Positions 43,840 through 55,385 of a stretch of DNA of 64,000 nt are shown here, piece by piece; the stretch's first letter is position 1; every line of letters begins with the position of its first letter. The notes beneath the pieces were generated by a model. It saw nothing but the letters and a program-made list of their open reading frames with translations, did no database searches and was not told where the DNA came from. The stretch covers positions 132,684,703-132,748,702 of the forward strand of contig NC_085137.1 in NCBI RefSeq assembly GCF_035046485.1, written 5' to 3'. Both the position numbers and the translations under genes were made by a program. Source of the DNA: Aedes albopictus. Lineage: Eukaryota; Arthropoda; Insecta; Diptera; Culicidae.

Positions 43840-45350
43840 TACATTTTAGAAATTCTAATCATTTGCAACCTATTGCAAATTTGTAACTAGCGCCGCCTAG
43901 CGATGAAATTTTGCATCGAATGGTAAGGGTAAGCCCTTTACTTACCAGACAGTTTAGCCGAAGAAATTGTCTTTCTAAGTAACCCTGAGATATTGAAAAA
44001 CTAAAATTTATAAGCTCTCTAGCGCCACCTATTTGTGAAATTTTGAATGAAACGGCCCATCAACTGAAAGTCCTTGACCAGCTTAACAATATTGCCGAAC
44101 ATATCAACACTCTAAGAAATCAAAACCATGTGATATATGGGTGAGAAATTGCGTTAGTGTTATATCTGTTTGTCACTGATATCACAAGATGTGATGTTTC
44201 TTAGCTTTTTTAGGATCCACTGGTATGCCTTTGGTTCATCAAAACATTTGAACAGTCCCCTGTGGTATTTTTTCCTGAGTACGCCCAGAAATTGTGCACT
44301 GGGATTATGACTTGCGGGCTCGCACGCAGGATTCAAGTCACCCACACACAAACTCTGCGTGAGAGCAATTTTATATTTTTAATTGTGCGTTTTCATTTCT
44401 TTCTCTTTTGATAGACAGATGAAACTGCGTAGTTCAGTGAAAGATGAGCGTAAATGGGCGCAGTTTCTGCGCGGCATGCCATCCCTGCCAAATAGTTAGA
44501 ATCTTGTGCTATGTAAGATATACAAATTGCATGCTCACTGACGCCACCTATTAGCAAAATTCAGAGTAAAACGGCTCACCATTTATAAGTTCTTGCAACT
44601 TATTTGCAGAATCTTCAATTTATCTAAATAATCTGAATCCGTATGTATAAATGATTCAAAATGCGTATGCTCACTAGCGTCATCTAGAGACAGAGGTTCG
44701 AATCAAATGGTCCATTATCTGCAAATTCTTGACATACCAAACATCTTTGCTAAAGACAGTAGAGACAGAAAGAGAGTCATTAGGATCCAGGAAAATTTGA
44801 AATATAAAATTTGCATACTGAGTAGCGCCACCTATGTGTGAATTTCCGAATCCAAGTGTGCATCATCTGTAAGTTCTAGACCAATGAAACAACTTTGCCG
44901 AACATACCTTTTTTTATGTGATCAGGAACCTGAGATATATGAGATGTAAAATTTGTATGCTCACTAGCGCCACCTATGTGTGGAGTTTCAAGTCAAACGG
45001 CCCATCATCCGGAAGTACTTGACCAACACAACAACTTTCTCGAAGGCGTCATCTTTCTAAGACCTAAGTGATAAGGATCCAATGATATATGAGATGCAAA
45101 AAATAAATGCTCACTAGCACCACCTAGTGGTGGAATTTCGAATCAATCGACCCATTATCTGTAAGCGCTCGACTTACTGAGCAACTTTCCCGAAGACGTG
45201 ACGCTTCTACAAGATCTTCCGATAATTTTGTTTGAAGACATTATATTACTATGATTTTAATGCCAAATAGCGCCATCTAGTGGGGAAATTTTGAATTACC
45301 AAATTCACCGCCAGATGGCGCTTGACTTACCGGACAAATTTGCCGAAGAC
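43840..45350 (-). repeat. 145-bp satellite, right arm, second block
   Basis: Cores lie at 43870 (GCGCCGCCTAGCG), 44021, 44541 and 44826 (GCGCCACCTATGTGTG), 44970, 45118, and 45270 (GCGCCATCTAGTGG). Between them are CTTGACCAAC, AACAACTTTGCCGAAGAC and ATCAGGATCCTGAGATATATG. Spacing is again about 145. It is broken at about 44160-44520 by unrelated DNA. Confidence 0.85.
44160..44520. other. Insertion of unknown type in the satellite
   Basis: A 360-bp block of non-satellite sequence, including a possible GCGCAGTTTCTGCGC palindrome near 44458. No ends or duplication could be defined. Confidence 0.4.
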
Positions 45351-45397
45351 ATGAATATTCTAAAACATCAAAATAAAAAAATATAGAGAAACCTTTG

Positions 45398-45606
45398 TGG
45401 GGTCCAAATGGACCCCAGCTATACAAAATCGCCCGGTTTTACTTTGACATGGAATAGAAATGAAAGTATGCCATGAAATCAATTTGATTTTTGCTTAAAT
45501 TATAGAACTAGGTCTAGTGTGAAGGTATTGCAAAAATAAAGTCAATATGTTATACCAAACTTGTTTGCCATTGCACCAAAGTTGCATGGGGTCCAAATGG
45601 ACCCCA
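45398..45606. repeat. Two GGGGTCC-type inverted repeats at the outer edge
   Basis: TGGGGTCCAAATGGACCCCA occurs at 45398-45417 and again at 45587-45606. The mirror version GGGGTCCATTTGGACC lies at the opposite outer edge (40200). They appear to bound the inverted satellite. Confidence 0.75.
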
Positions 45607-45616
45607 GGTATCCATT

Positions 45617-45727
45617 AGAGGGTTAACGCTAGTAGGATTTTGGGGTCAATATGAACCAGACAAGCACGCTGAACGTGCACTACGCCATCGTGGTGCGAAA
45701 ATCCTATCATCTTAGGAGTTTTAACCC
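45617..45727. mobile_element. Possible TTAA-type hairpin MITE
   Basis: GGGTTAACGCTAGTAGGATTTT is answered by AAAATCCTATCATCTTAGGAG then TTTTAACCC. TTAA lies at or near both ends. The match is imperfect at the very tips. Confidence 0.5.
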
Positions 45728-45729
45728 TC

Positions 45730-47700
45730 CTAAGATTAAAAAAAAAGAAAAATAGAATTTTGAGTGCCAGAAGGCAGCTTAAGTGCTGGTACAAAAAAGT
45801 TTCTTCGATATCACACATGTGTCCTGCCCACGCAATTGTCCGTGATTGTGCCTCCGTTGATAAGTGATGCGATTCAGGCAACACTCGTTTCGTGCCCTAA
45901 TATTGTAAAATTTCAATAAACACTAATTTATATATAACATGAACAGTGTCTGTGAAAAAAAAACGTTATCGAAAATAAATCAGCATCGTTTGTCACCCAC
46001 CAAATGAAAGATAAGCGTCTCCTCTTTCATTTGGTGCTGAGAGGGAAATGTGTTTTTGGGGGTCTAGAAATATTTTATTTATATTGTTTGTGATTTCCTG
46101 AGTAAATTTCCGAGAAATACTAGTTTTTGACTACTTTTCACCCCAAAATGCAATCCGTGTATAGCCAACAAAAGCGCGGCAGTCTGCATGTCAAATTCAA
46201 AACGTCGACCCATCGGTACCTACCCGGCTACATGTGGGGGAGACACAGTGGTAAACGCGGTCTTTTACATAACAAATCTTGGTATAAATATTCCTTCGGC
46301 GCTGTGTTGCGAAAGCGTCGTTTTTGTACCATTAAAGAGAGTACATTTACATCTTACACAGTGAGAATAGTTATGAACAGTCTCAGTCAACCATTCATTC
46401 AACAAATAATATGGAACGAGCTCATATCCATGCTTCTGCAAATTGGGAAACAAAATCGAGATGAACTGTTCAGTATATTACACTGACTGGTATCGTACGA
46501 TCGACTCCCGCAATTAGAAACCGACATAGACTCGATTCTATTCAGGAATTTTCAAAGTTGCGAAAACTGGACCATTAGAATTGTATCCTCGGGATACGTG
46601 GCAAGAACGCTAGTTGACAAGAGCAAGCCCATTTGTTCAGTCTATAAAATACCTAAATTATCCGGATATTCTACTATTCTGTCAGTCAGTATTACTGTTT
46701 TAGTTTCTTCTATACAAAAGCGATAAACTTACCATAAAATAGTGTTGCCTTTTGTATGACTCATTGCTCATTGACGTCAGTTACCTTATGTCTTATGAAG
46801 ACTAACTTCACAGGAAATGTTTGAAAAGATGCTTTTATTAGATAATGATTCCTTTTTCAGCATGGTCCAGCCATTTGAATCTTTGTTCACAGGAAACAAT
46901 TCCGACGCATCCCTGATGACGTAGATACTTGCTCCAACCAGTCAGTGGTGGTATCCAGTTACATCACGACTGCAAATAGGGCTTCCCATTGGAAGGAAAA
47001 GCTGTACTGTGTGCAAAATCTGTGGACAAGACATTCCCTGGTTCCTCCATTATCAAGTAACGGAAAAACGAACCAATTGAAGCAACAATGAGACCGATGA
47101 GACTATGTAATCTCCCACCGTCTCTCCCACCAGTTGGTAGTCGAGGATATGAATCTTGTCCCTGCGCTTGTTGAAATCGTACTGTTGTAGGTAGTACCCA
47201 CCCGCGCAAGAGAGTCTCCAGATAGGAATTCCATAGTGTAGGAACGGACGGAACAGACATGCAACAAATTGATGAATGAAATTTTAAATAGCCCTTCAGC
47301 AAGGACTTCGTGCTCCTGTAGCTGTTGTGTGAAACGATTCACGTCAGCTACGTGTCCGTGGGTGGTGGTTGTGATTAGATAAACGAGAACTTCGATTGCA
47401 TGTAATCTTTCCGTGCGTATTGGCTCCGCAGACATTGATGGACGGACAAGTTTCGTGAACTGCTGCGGTGGTTGTGGCGCGGATATAATATTAATTGTTT
47501 TGCATGAAGCGTGCGGTGAGGTGGAGGAAGGAGCATGTCAGTTGTTGGCGAATAATATCCAATGGGAAGAGAGTGAGGTTAAGGTTCGTCGATAAAGTAA
47601 ATCGAGTTTGAATTCTAATTATACCTCGATGTTCTGACGATAATTCGTTCACTATAGCTACAGGTAGGTAGCATACGCCAGTGTGGTGGTGAGGTAATTG
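45730..47700. other. Region with open frames of uncertain status
   Basis: A 119-codon plus frame (46127-46486) and overlapping minus frames (46964-47302, 47103-47435) have no domain I can name. The minus frame at 47103-47435 and a third frame reading GETVGDYIV near 47110 look more protein-like than average. No consistent splicing could be worked out. It may be the edge of a host gene or an unknown element. Confidence 0.3.
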
Positions 47701-47719
47701 AAGCTAATTTTGTTTCCAG

Positions 47720-47832
47720 GCGTTCGATTCGCTTGGCGCAATAATGTAACAGCAGCGGGCTCGGTGGACGTCATCGACAAGTGGATTCCCAATCGAAATG
47801 ATAGGAAACCGCAGGTGTTCCGGTTCGATGGG
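47720..47832 (+). CDS. Candidate internal exon of an unrecognised host gene
   Basis: A pyrimidine-rich tract ends in TTTGTTTCCAG (acceptor AG at 47718-47719) and the segment closes at GG before GTACGTGA (donor GT at 47833-47834). One frame is open throughout, 37 codons after a two-base split codon. It starts VRFAWRNNVTAAGS and ends with IPNRNDRKPQVF then RFDG, mixed-composition sequence unlike repeat shadows; the other two frames stop early. It ends at a codon boundary, so the next exon would start in frame. I do not recognise the family. GC content is higher than the flanks. No other exon of the gene was located. Confidence 0.35.
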
Positions 47833-48025
47833 GTACGTGATAATCCCGAATGATGGAAATATGTTTTGATTTTATAATAGTCGCCGTGCTACGGGGGCGA
47901 CAAGCGTGACATGTAGCGATTAATGCTATTTTCAACTTCAGTAACTTAAGTTATTATTTAAATTTGGAAATGGAGCAGTTCCACTTGCGGATTACACAGT
48001 AATATCGTAAATGGATCGTTTTTGA

Positions 48026-48033
48026 ATTTCAAC
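48026..48033 (+). repeat. Target-site duplication, left (ATTTCAAC)
   Basis: This is identical to 55378-55385, across 7.3 kb, immediately next to matching inverted ends. Confidence 0.8.
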
Positions 48034-48147
48034 CAGTGGCGTAGCTAGGGATTTGGGGGCCCGGTGCGGAAGCAAATTGGTAGGCCCCCCAGAAAATTAC
48101 ATAAATCTTTACATTTAACTGTCGAATGATCGCACTGTTGCATTTTG

Positions 48148-48260
48148 TACAAAACGTTGAAAAAATCTCGCTTTTTGTACTCAGCATTCTAGTGATGCTG
48201 GCAGTGATGGCCAACGGAAGGTTAAACATTATCTATCTTATCTTATTTTCTGTATTCCTT
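48148..48260 (+). repeat. Dispersed repeat shared with 57778-57870
   Basis: CTCGCTTTTTGTACTC, then GCATT, GGCAGTGATGGCCAAC and GGAAGGTTAAAC align with the counterpart near 57790-57870. Its nature is unknown. Confidence 0.55.
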
Positions 48261-48318
48261 TATGTTTTTTTTCGGGAGCGAAAGATTTTTTTATAAGAAT
48301 TATGCCGAAAAAGTTTTT

Positions 48319-48494
48319 TTTTATCTGTATTAACGAGGTTTTTAGCCCTAGGCTTGTTCATCTCGGGACCCACGATTTACTTCCCTTCCGAAGGAAGAAC
48401 TTACATTTTTCGAGTTTGTCGGGAGTGGGATTCGATCCCAGGCCCTCGGCGTGATAGTCAAGTGTTCTAACTATCACACCAGATCCGCTCCGCT
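48319..48494 (-). mobile_element. tRNA-related SINE (GAGATGAAC type), full copy
   Basis: The minus strand reads GCGGATCTGGTGTGATAG (A-box region), then GGGATCGAATCCCACTCCC (B-box), CCCGAGATGAACAAGCC and TAACGAGG in complement. A 12-bp duplication GAAAAAGTTTTT flanks it (48307-48318 and 48495-48506). Confidence 0.9.
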
Positions 48495-48512
48495 GAAAAA
48501 GTTTTTAACAAA

Positions 48513-48776
48513 TTCTAGATTGAGTTTAAATAAGGACGAAAGTAACATGAGAGAGTTCTCTTCATCGACTCTCTCTTCTGCAAATTACAGTGACAAGATG
48601 CAAATTCAATCGAACTTTTTTACATTTAGACGCTAGATTGCATCGCAACCTAGCGATTAATGGCCAAAAAGTTCAATCATACTTGCATCTTGTCACTTTA
48701 ATTTGAAGAAGAGAAAGTCGATGAAGAGAACTCTCTCATGTTACTTTCGCCCTTATTTAAACTCAACCTAGAATTA
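48513..48776. mobile_element. Foldback MITE of about 260 bp
   Basis: The arms, about 105 bp each, carry GAGTTTAAATAAGG, AAAGTAACATGAGAGAGTTC, TCTTCATCGACT and AGTGACAAGATGCAA, and pair with few mismatches. The loop is about 45 bases. It is a strong hairpin. Confidence 0.85.
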
Positions 48777-48789
48777 TTCAGAAATTGCA

Positions 48790-49965
48790 CAAAATAATCC
48801 TTTATAAACGCTTTCAAAGATTGCTTTATCTTTTTCTTTGGGAAATCTTTCTTGAAGAATAATTTGTCTTCAAGAATCTTTTAAGTTGCTAATGCAAGGA
48901 TGTCATTCAGTATTCCTTTAAAAGCTTTATTAATGAGGCTTTCATCCCCTTGGTTGGTTCACCTCAGACATTCAGCAATGTTTTCAAAAGTACTACAGAG
49001 TAATTTAAAAGATTCTTGCAAAGGCTTCATCGAGTATGTCTAGAAATATTAGTTCAGGAATCTATCAATTATATCTCTGAGGATTTATCTAGAAGATCAT
49101 CTAAAGAATTCTTGAAAAACTCCAAGAAAAATACTACAAAAAACCACCAATGATTCATTCAGAACCAGATATTCTTCCAAGAAATTACATCGCGATCCCC
49201 TCAGAGGAAGAGAAGCCCTTCTAGAATTTCCTTAAAAATTCTTTCGTTTCTTCCAGGGAATCCTCTAAATATTCCTTTGGTGATTTTCCACGAAAGTCAA
49301 ATATTTCTCCATAAATTCTTCAAGTATTTCTCAATTATTCCCTCAAATAACTTTTTCAGATATTTCTCCAATATTTAAACTTGTTATTTCCTCAAGCATT
49401 CCTAACTTTTCTTGGCGTTTTTTTTAAGATTTCTTAAGAATTATTCCCTAGGATTACTTCAGAAATTCCACCAAAGATTCCTTTTTCCAAAAGTATTCAT
49501 CGTGAAGTTTCTCTAAAGGTTTTACTAAGAGATTCATCCTAGAATTCCTCCTAGAAATATCCAAAGAATCAATTGGATAATAATAAAACAAAATCTCCAA
49601 GGATTCCTACAGAAGAAATTGAATTAAATAAATTAATTATTAATTAATTATTAATTAAATTAGTTAAATTAAACTTTTAGATGGACTTCTGTAGGAGTTC
49701 TGTAAGAATTCTTTCGAAAAATCCTTCTGGACTTCCTCTAACGAACTTTTCAATATCCATCAACTCTAGGAGTTTTCTCAAAAGTTCCTTCAGCAATTTT
49801 TGCTAGTATTCCTCTGGGGACTTTTCAAAAAACTTCTATTCCGATTTTTGGTAAGACTCAAGACTCCTTAAAAATTCTTCCAAGGAAAAATAATTCTAAG
49901 TTTCCATCACGCATCTCAGTCAGGAATTTCTCCAGAAGTTGTGATTGATTCCTCCAGAATTATTA
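48790..49965 (-). repeat. Degenerate minisatellite inside the second hAT-like element
   Basis: TTCCTCCTAGAAATAT, AGATTCCTTTTTCC and GAATTTCCTTAAAAATTC words show the 'ttcctcc' sense. It is highly decayed. An AT-only patch of TTAATTAATTA lies near 49625-49670. Confidence 0.5.
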
Positions 49966-50099
49966 CGTTATTTTTTATATTATCCGTGCTACCGTGCTCA
50001 CTTCTAACAAATATACAAAAATAAGAAGCAGAACAAAAAGCGCTTCATTCCTTTGTTTTGAGTGGTATGAAAATGCGAGCGTATATGCTTAAATAGTAA

Positions 50100-50560
50100 A
50101 AGAACAGATACCCAATCGTGTCAAAACAAATAACTTCTCCAGAAGTCTCTCAAAGGATTCCTCCTAAGACTATTTTACAACTTTCTGCAGGAGTTCTTTA
50201 AGAATACCTAGGAGCATCCTTTAAGTAATTAATGCAAGGCTATGATTTCATAGAGGATATTCATCGGGAATTTTTCAGGAATCGCTTCAAGAATTCATAC
50301 GAGTATTTTTCCAAGGATTTCTTAAATATTTCTTCAAAAAAATCTCCTGGAAATTATCACAAGAGTCTGTCAGAATTTATTCAAGGATCTTGTTAGAAAC
50401 TCCTGCGAAGGTTTCATTAATCGTACAAGCATTAAGCATTTTGCTTATTTTTTTTAATAACATCTCCAAAGCTTCCACCATTACTTTTGGGATTTTTCCA
50501 GGAATCGATTTTCTAAGGTTATTCAACATTCTAAAGGAATTCCTTCAAATTTTACCGTAA
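50100..50560 (-). repeat. Degenerate minisatellite, continued
   Basis: Same character as 48790-49965: GGATTCCTCCTAAGAC, AGGAATCGCTTCAAGAATTC. No gene. Confidence 0.45.
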
Positions 50561-50564
50561 TCTC

Positions 50565-51790
50565 AACAGCTGAACGTACGGTGAAAAGTTCAGTGATTTT
50601 TCAAATCACCTAACGTACTGTGTATCTCAGGAAAAGGCATCTGTCAAAATTACCGGAACGTTCGGTACTTTTTACAAATTTACCGTAAAAATCGCAGAAC
50701 GTTCGGTATGTTTGTTTACGAATATCACTGAACGTACGGTAAATTTTACAAATGATCCGTAAATATTACCGACCGTACGGTAGTTTTCACAAATTTACTG
50801 CGATTTTATGAGAGCACAAAAAACCTCTATTTTCATAAAAATGTCGATCATGGGATTGAATACACGGCCTTCTGATCAGGAACCACACTTGCTACCACTG
50901 TACAAGAGAGTCTTCCTTGGAGATGATGCGCAAATTCTAATAGTCAAACGCATTTTACAGTAGTACGGTAAAATAATCCCATCACCGTTCTGTTCGGTAA
51001 AATATTCACAGATCTCCTGTAAATTTGTCTGATTTCACCGGTTCTTCGGTGATTTCTTAGAATTCACCGATTTTCTCCTGTAATTTCATCGATTTCGCCG
51101 TAATACTGTAGCGCAGACAGACGTTCTAGCTCGAACAAATTTATTCATATTTTCTATGTAAATTTTCACTAGCGACACCTATGCAACCGATTGCCACAGT
51201 GCAGTCGCGTGCAGTTGACAGTTTGAGAAACCACGTGCTTCCAGCCGCTTACTTACCACCCAATTCACCACCCACCGAAAAATAAAATCAAAACAAACAC
51301 TGTCAAAATCATTCCTACATTTGCGTCACATTCACAAAGATTTTCCAATGCGAGTGAAGTTCATCCAAATGCAGTTTGATTCAAGCAAATCTATGTAAAA
51401 TAAAAGTAATAATGTGTAAAATATTTAACAAGAGTCCTGCGCTAATTTGTGCAAAAGATTTTAGACATTAAATAAAAGCCATTTACTATGCACAAATTAT
51501 GTGGAAACATTATTAGCGTGCAACACGTGTGCTCTTTTCCCGCCATCCGGCTGGAAGACGACCGTGGTGACAGTTCTTGGTCGCAACGCACATGTGAGGC
51601 AGCGATTGAATATGAACGTCGGTAACGCCATCTGTTCGCTGATTGCCACTTGGCAATTTGTGGCGGCCATGTTTTTTACACAAGCTGCTGAGTCAAACTT
51701 GAACGTCTGTCTGCGACTGTAGTTTGCTTGTTTACAGACCAGTTTCGGTGATTTTTTTCACCGAATACTGTAATTTATTCTAAGTGTGTA
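50565..51790. mobile_element. Element with ACCGTACGTTC-type subterminal repeats
   Basis: Five GAACGTACGGT or GAACGTTCGGTA words occur in 50572-50785 at roughly 45-base spacing. CACCGTTCT, TTCGGTAAAA and CACCGAATACTG recur at 50985-51110 and 51740-51770. The right edge reads GTAATTTATTCTAAGTGTG. The middle (51170-51720) is GC-richer with a 73-codon plus frame of unknown meaning. The left end is not defined. Confidence 0.5.
50842..50912 (-). other. tRNA-like relic
   Basis: The minus strand reads ACAGTGGTAGCAAGTGTGG then CTGATCAGAAGGCC and TATTCAATCCCATGATCG, an A-box/B-box-like pair at tRNA spacing. The T-arm does not pair properly, so it is a pseudogene or SINE scrap. Confidence 0.45.
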
Positions 51791-51816
51791 GATTTTTTTT
51801 TTAGAAATTCCTTTAA

Positions 51817-51931
51817 CCTTCCAGGACGCGCGCCATCAAGCAACCGAAACTGCACCGCGATCGCGCTGTATACGAAAAGCGAGGTTTTTTGGTAGTGTTG
51901 TACTTTTTACAACAGCGCGCGCGCTGAAGGG
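51817..51931. mobile_element. TTAA-flanked GC-rich hairpin MITE
   Basis: TTAA (51813-51816 and 51932-51935) encloses CCTTCCAGGACGCGCGCC and, inverted, CCCTTCAGCGCGCGCG. The 115-bp body includes GAGGTTTTTTGGTAGTGTTG. TTAA targeting and CCYT ends suggest piggyBac-type mobilisation. A partial copy lies at 26440-26525. Confidence 0.75.
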
Positions 51932-51939
51932 TTAATAAG

Positions 51940-54350
51940 CCTATTCAAGGATTCATAAATTCCTCCAATGAATACTTAAGAAACTCAAATTAAAAAATAT
52001 AAGATTTCTTTCAATTTTAACAGAAATTCCCCCAAGAAATTCTAATGGAATTTCTTCATACATTTTTAGGGAATTGTTTGTGATCTCTTCTGGTAATCAT
52101 CTTAATGTTTTGGTTTTTTTTTAGTAATTCTCTTGAGATTTTTCTCGGTCGTTCCGTTGTAAATTCTTGGATTTTTTTTTTTTGCAAAAGTGTATCTCAT
52201 AGAACTTCAAAAGTAATAACAAACAAGCTTTTAAAAGTCGTCACTAAAATTTACAAATGAATTGACTAATTAATTTTCAAAGTACCTATCGAATGAATTT
52301 CAACATTGAACTATTGAAAGAATTACAAATGTATTTCTCAGGTATATTTGCATATGGACTGCTGGTGGAACTTTCAAAGAAATTGCTGAAATCCCGTGAA
52401 AAATTTCCAAAGCAGTTGCCCAAAGAGTTTTAAAAAGATATGTTAAAGTAATTTTCAAAAATAATAATCTATTTCAACTTCGAGTATTATTGCTGAGAAA
52501 TTTCCAAAAGAGTTATCGGAGATTTCGAAGGAAGTGCCGAAATACTTTTCAAAAACATTTGCAAAGAAAACCCCAAGAATAATTTTATAGGAATTTTCGG
52601 ATTTAATCCAATCAAAGCATTTCCCAATAATTTGCCAAAAAAAAAACTCCGTCAAAAGATTTTCGAATTTTTTTTTTCATGTAACTCACAGAAAACTTGC
52701 CAAATAAATTACCAAAAAAAATGCCAAGTGAATTAAGCAATCAATTCCCGTAGGGATTGGCACAGAAGATTCCAGAAAAGTGTTGAAGTTGTTCAAAAAG
52801 TAATTACCAGAGGCTTTTCCAAACGCATTGTCAAAAAAAAAAATCAGTGAAAAGTTGCAGACGGAATTCCCAACAAAATTTCCGTTGAAAAAAAATCTGA
52901 AGAAGTTCGTAGAAATAAAAATCAGAAGCCATTTTTGTAGCATTGCCGAGAATTAGTTGAATAAGTTTCCAAAGGAATTCCCTAACAATAAATCAAAAGT
53001 GTCGCCAAAGGAAATTTTCAGAGCAATTGCCGAATGGATTTCCAAATTAATGTGTGAAGATAATCCTTAATGAATTTGTAGACGGGTTTCCAAATTAGTT
53101 ACTAAAAAAAATTAAAAAAAAATTATTCTGGAAATTCTAATAAATAATGTAAAAGTTCTTACAGGAATTGCTCCAAGAAATTCTACTGGAATTCCTCAAT
53201 GAATCATTTAGGAATTCTTCCAAGGTTTTTATTAGATTTTTTTCTATTAATACCCTAAAGGATTTCTTTAGCGATAACACCAGTTTCGTCCGGATTTCCT
53301 TCACGAAACTCCTAAGGAAAGTTTCTAAGGATTTCATCAAGCATTTTTTTCCATGTGCGGAGCTCCAAGAACTCTTTCTGGGATATCTTTTATACCTTCG
53401 CATACAATTCATCTGGAAAATACTTCAAGGACTTCTATACAAATCCCTCCAAGATTTCCTGCGAAAGTTGCTACAGCGATTCCTTAGAAAATTCCTCCTT
53501 CATTTCTGAAGAAATTTCTTCAGTATTATATAATCCCAAGAACTCCATAAAGAGTATATCCACAAACGCTTCCTTCAAGCTACCCCACATGTTTTCTTCA
53601 GCACTTTATAAAGAGGAATACTTTAGGAATTCCTTTTTTTAGAAACTTCTTCAAGGGTTCATTTTTTACTGCCTTATATGATTTTGAAGCCCTTCCAAGG
53701 ATTTTTTGAGAATTTGTTCAAGCATTTCTTTAGTCATACCTGCAGGGATTTCCTCAGAAGTTTCTCTAATAATTGCTGTTGGAAATCATCCAAAGATTAC
53801 TTAGGCATTGTTTTCAAGTCCTCTTTCACAATTCGGTCAAGAATCTTTTAAGAAATTCCAGTAAAGATTTAATCTTTTCTCCAATGATTTTTTTTTTCAA
53901 GTTACGAATAAAGATTCGTTCATGGATTTTTCAGTTTTTCTTCAGATAACCCTACAAGGATGAACATATTCATCCCCAAAGTATTCTTGCACAAATTTCC
54001 TCAGGGGATCTTGCAGAAATTCACCCAAGGCCCCCTGCAGAAATTCCTCCAAGAAAATATGTAGGAATTCTTTTGAAGATTGTTTTTATTTATTTGCACC
54101 AAAGAATTCTTCACTAATTCGGTAAAAATCCTTCCAGACCATAATCAAATATACCTCCAAAATCAACCCAATGATTCTTTCCTTACACATCTTGGAATTC
54201 ATTCAGGCGGTTTTTCAAGGATTTTTTTTTAATTTCTACAAAGAATGCTACAGACATTTCTACAAGGATTTCTTCGGGAATTCATTCAAATTTCTTTAGA
54301 AAATCTCCCAAGAGTCCATTCAGGTATGGCTCCAATCATGATCTCAATGA
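51940..54350 (-). repeat. Degenerate minisatellite, main right block
   Basis: CTCCAAGAAATTCTACTGG, AAGGATTTCTTTAG and TTCCTCCAAG words run at irregular 12-30 base spacing. 52360-53060 differs, with TTGCCAAA/TTTCCAAA words. Frames such as 53168-53509 reflect the repeat. Confidence 0.5.
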
Positions 54351-54359
54351 TATTTTCCG

Positions 54360-54790
54360 TGAGGAACTCCTGCAAGATTCCTTCTCGAAGAAGTTTCTAA
54401 AATCATTCTTGGAGAGATTTCTTATGGTCCATCTAAAAGATTTCTTGAAGGGCTTCATGACATAATCCTTGAATGGCTTTATGACCCTTTCCGAAGAGGT
54501 ATTTCTGAACGACTGCTTGAAGAAATTCCTACATAAAAAAATCTCAAAGGAATTCCTGAAGGATTTCTTGATAATTTTTTGAAAAAAATCCTGAAAAAAT
54601 GTTAGGAGGAGTTCCTTTAGGAATCATTGTAAGTATTCGTACACCAATGCTTAGAATTTTTTTTTAAGCAATCCCTAAAAAATGTGCTGAAGTAAATCTT
54701 AGAGGAATTTTTGTAGAAGTCTTTGGAGTAACTGCCTGATAAATCGAAAAAGATATTCTTGCCCGAAGGAATTCCCACAGAAAGCCTTCA
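54360..54790 (+). repeat. Degenerate minisatellite, forward sense
   Basis: The sense flips to GAGGAACTCCTGC, AGGAATTCCTGAAGG and GGAGGAGTTCC, as at 20340 in the other array. It is the right edge of the minisatellite cargo. Confidence 0.5.
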
Positions 54791-55241
54791 AGGACGTTGA
54801 ATGCGTTCAGTTCTTAATTTTGATAAATGGGGCCCCTGAATTTCAACTGCTATCTTAAGCTAAATCAACAGCTATGTTTGGTTCTGTGGTTGGGATATCA
54901 TGGATGTTTTCATAATGCTCATGAATTTTACTTCCATTTCGGTATTGAATATCGTAAAATTCAATTTTGATCTCGAGCACATTTTTTTTATTGTATTTTG
55001 GGGATCCTGCAGGTGCAAAGAGTAGTCATCAAACTAATATGAACAAACCTAACAAAACTACACGAATAAAGTGAGTACATTTTGAATTGTTAATAATAGA
55101 GCTTCAAAATAGCCATATGTGTTCCCCATTCCAAAATCTCTTGATAATAACAAAGAGGCCCCTATATAACTATCAGCAGATCGGCAAGTGTTGAACTTAT
55201 ACTTATAGAAATCTTTCTCTAATCACAGAACTTTATTCAAA

Positions 55242-55333
55242 CTGGGGACCCGAATTCAGGGGGCCTCCAAATCAGGGATGGTTTATAACACTAGACCTGC
55301 CCTGATTTGGAGGCCCCCTGAATTCAGGGACCC
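55242..55333. repeat. Palindrome at the right end of the second hAT-like element
   Basis: GGGACCCGAATTCAGGGGG, continuing CCTCCAAATCAGGG, is mirrored by CCCTGATTTGGAGG then CCCCCTGAATTCAGGGACCC, around a 22-base loop. Confidence 0.85.
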
Positions 55334-55385
55334 GGTGCGGACCGCACCCTCCGCCCCCCCCCCTTGCTACGCCACTGATTTCAAC

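Larger units (their letters stand above)
48034..55377. mobile_element. Second hAT-like element carrying minisatellite
   Basis: Terminal inverted repeats CAGTGGCGTAGC (left at 48034, right ending 55377), with G-runs and a shared CCCGGTGCGG just inside, and an exact 8-bp duplication ATTTCAAC. The length is 7344 bp. The interior is mostly degenerate 'ttcc/gaa' minisatellite, broken by a SINE, a foldback, an ACCGTACGG-repeat block and a TTAA hairpin. No transposase was seen. It resembles 7750-12558 in ends, duplication size and cargo. Confidence 0.75.

Noticed and set aside
46960..47440. Spliced host gene on the minus strand (membrane or RING-type protein)
   Set aside because: Suggestive stretches appear in three different frames, but no consistent exon structure or motif spacing could be built.
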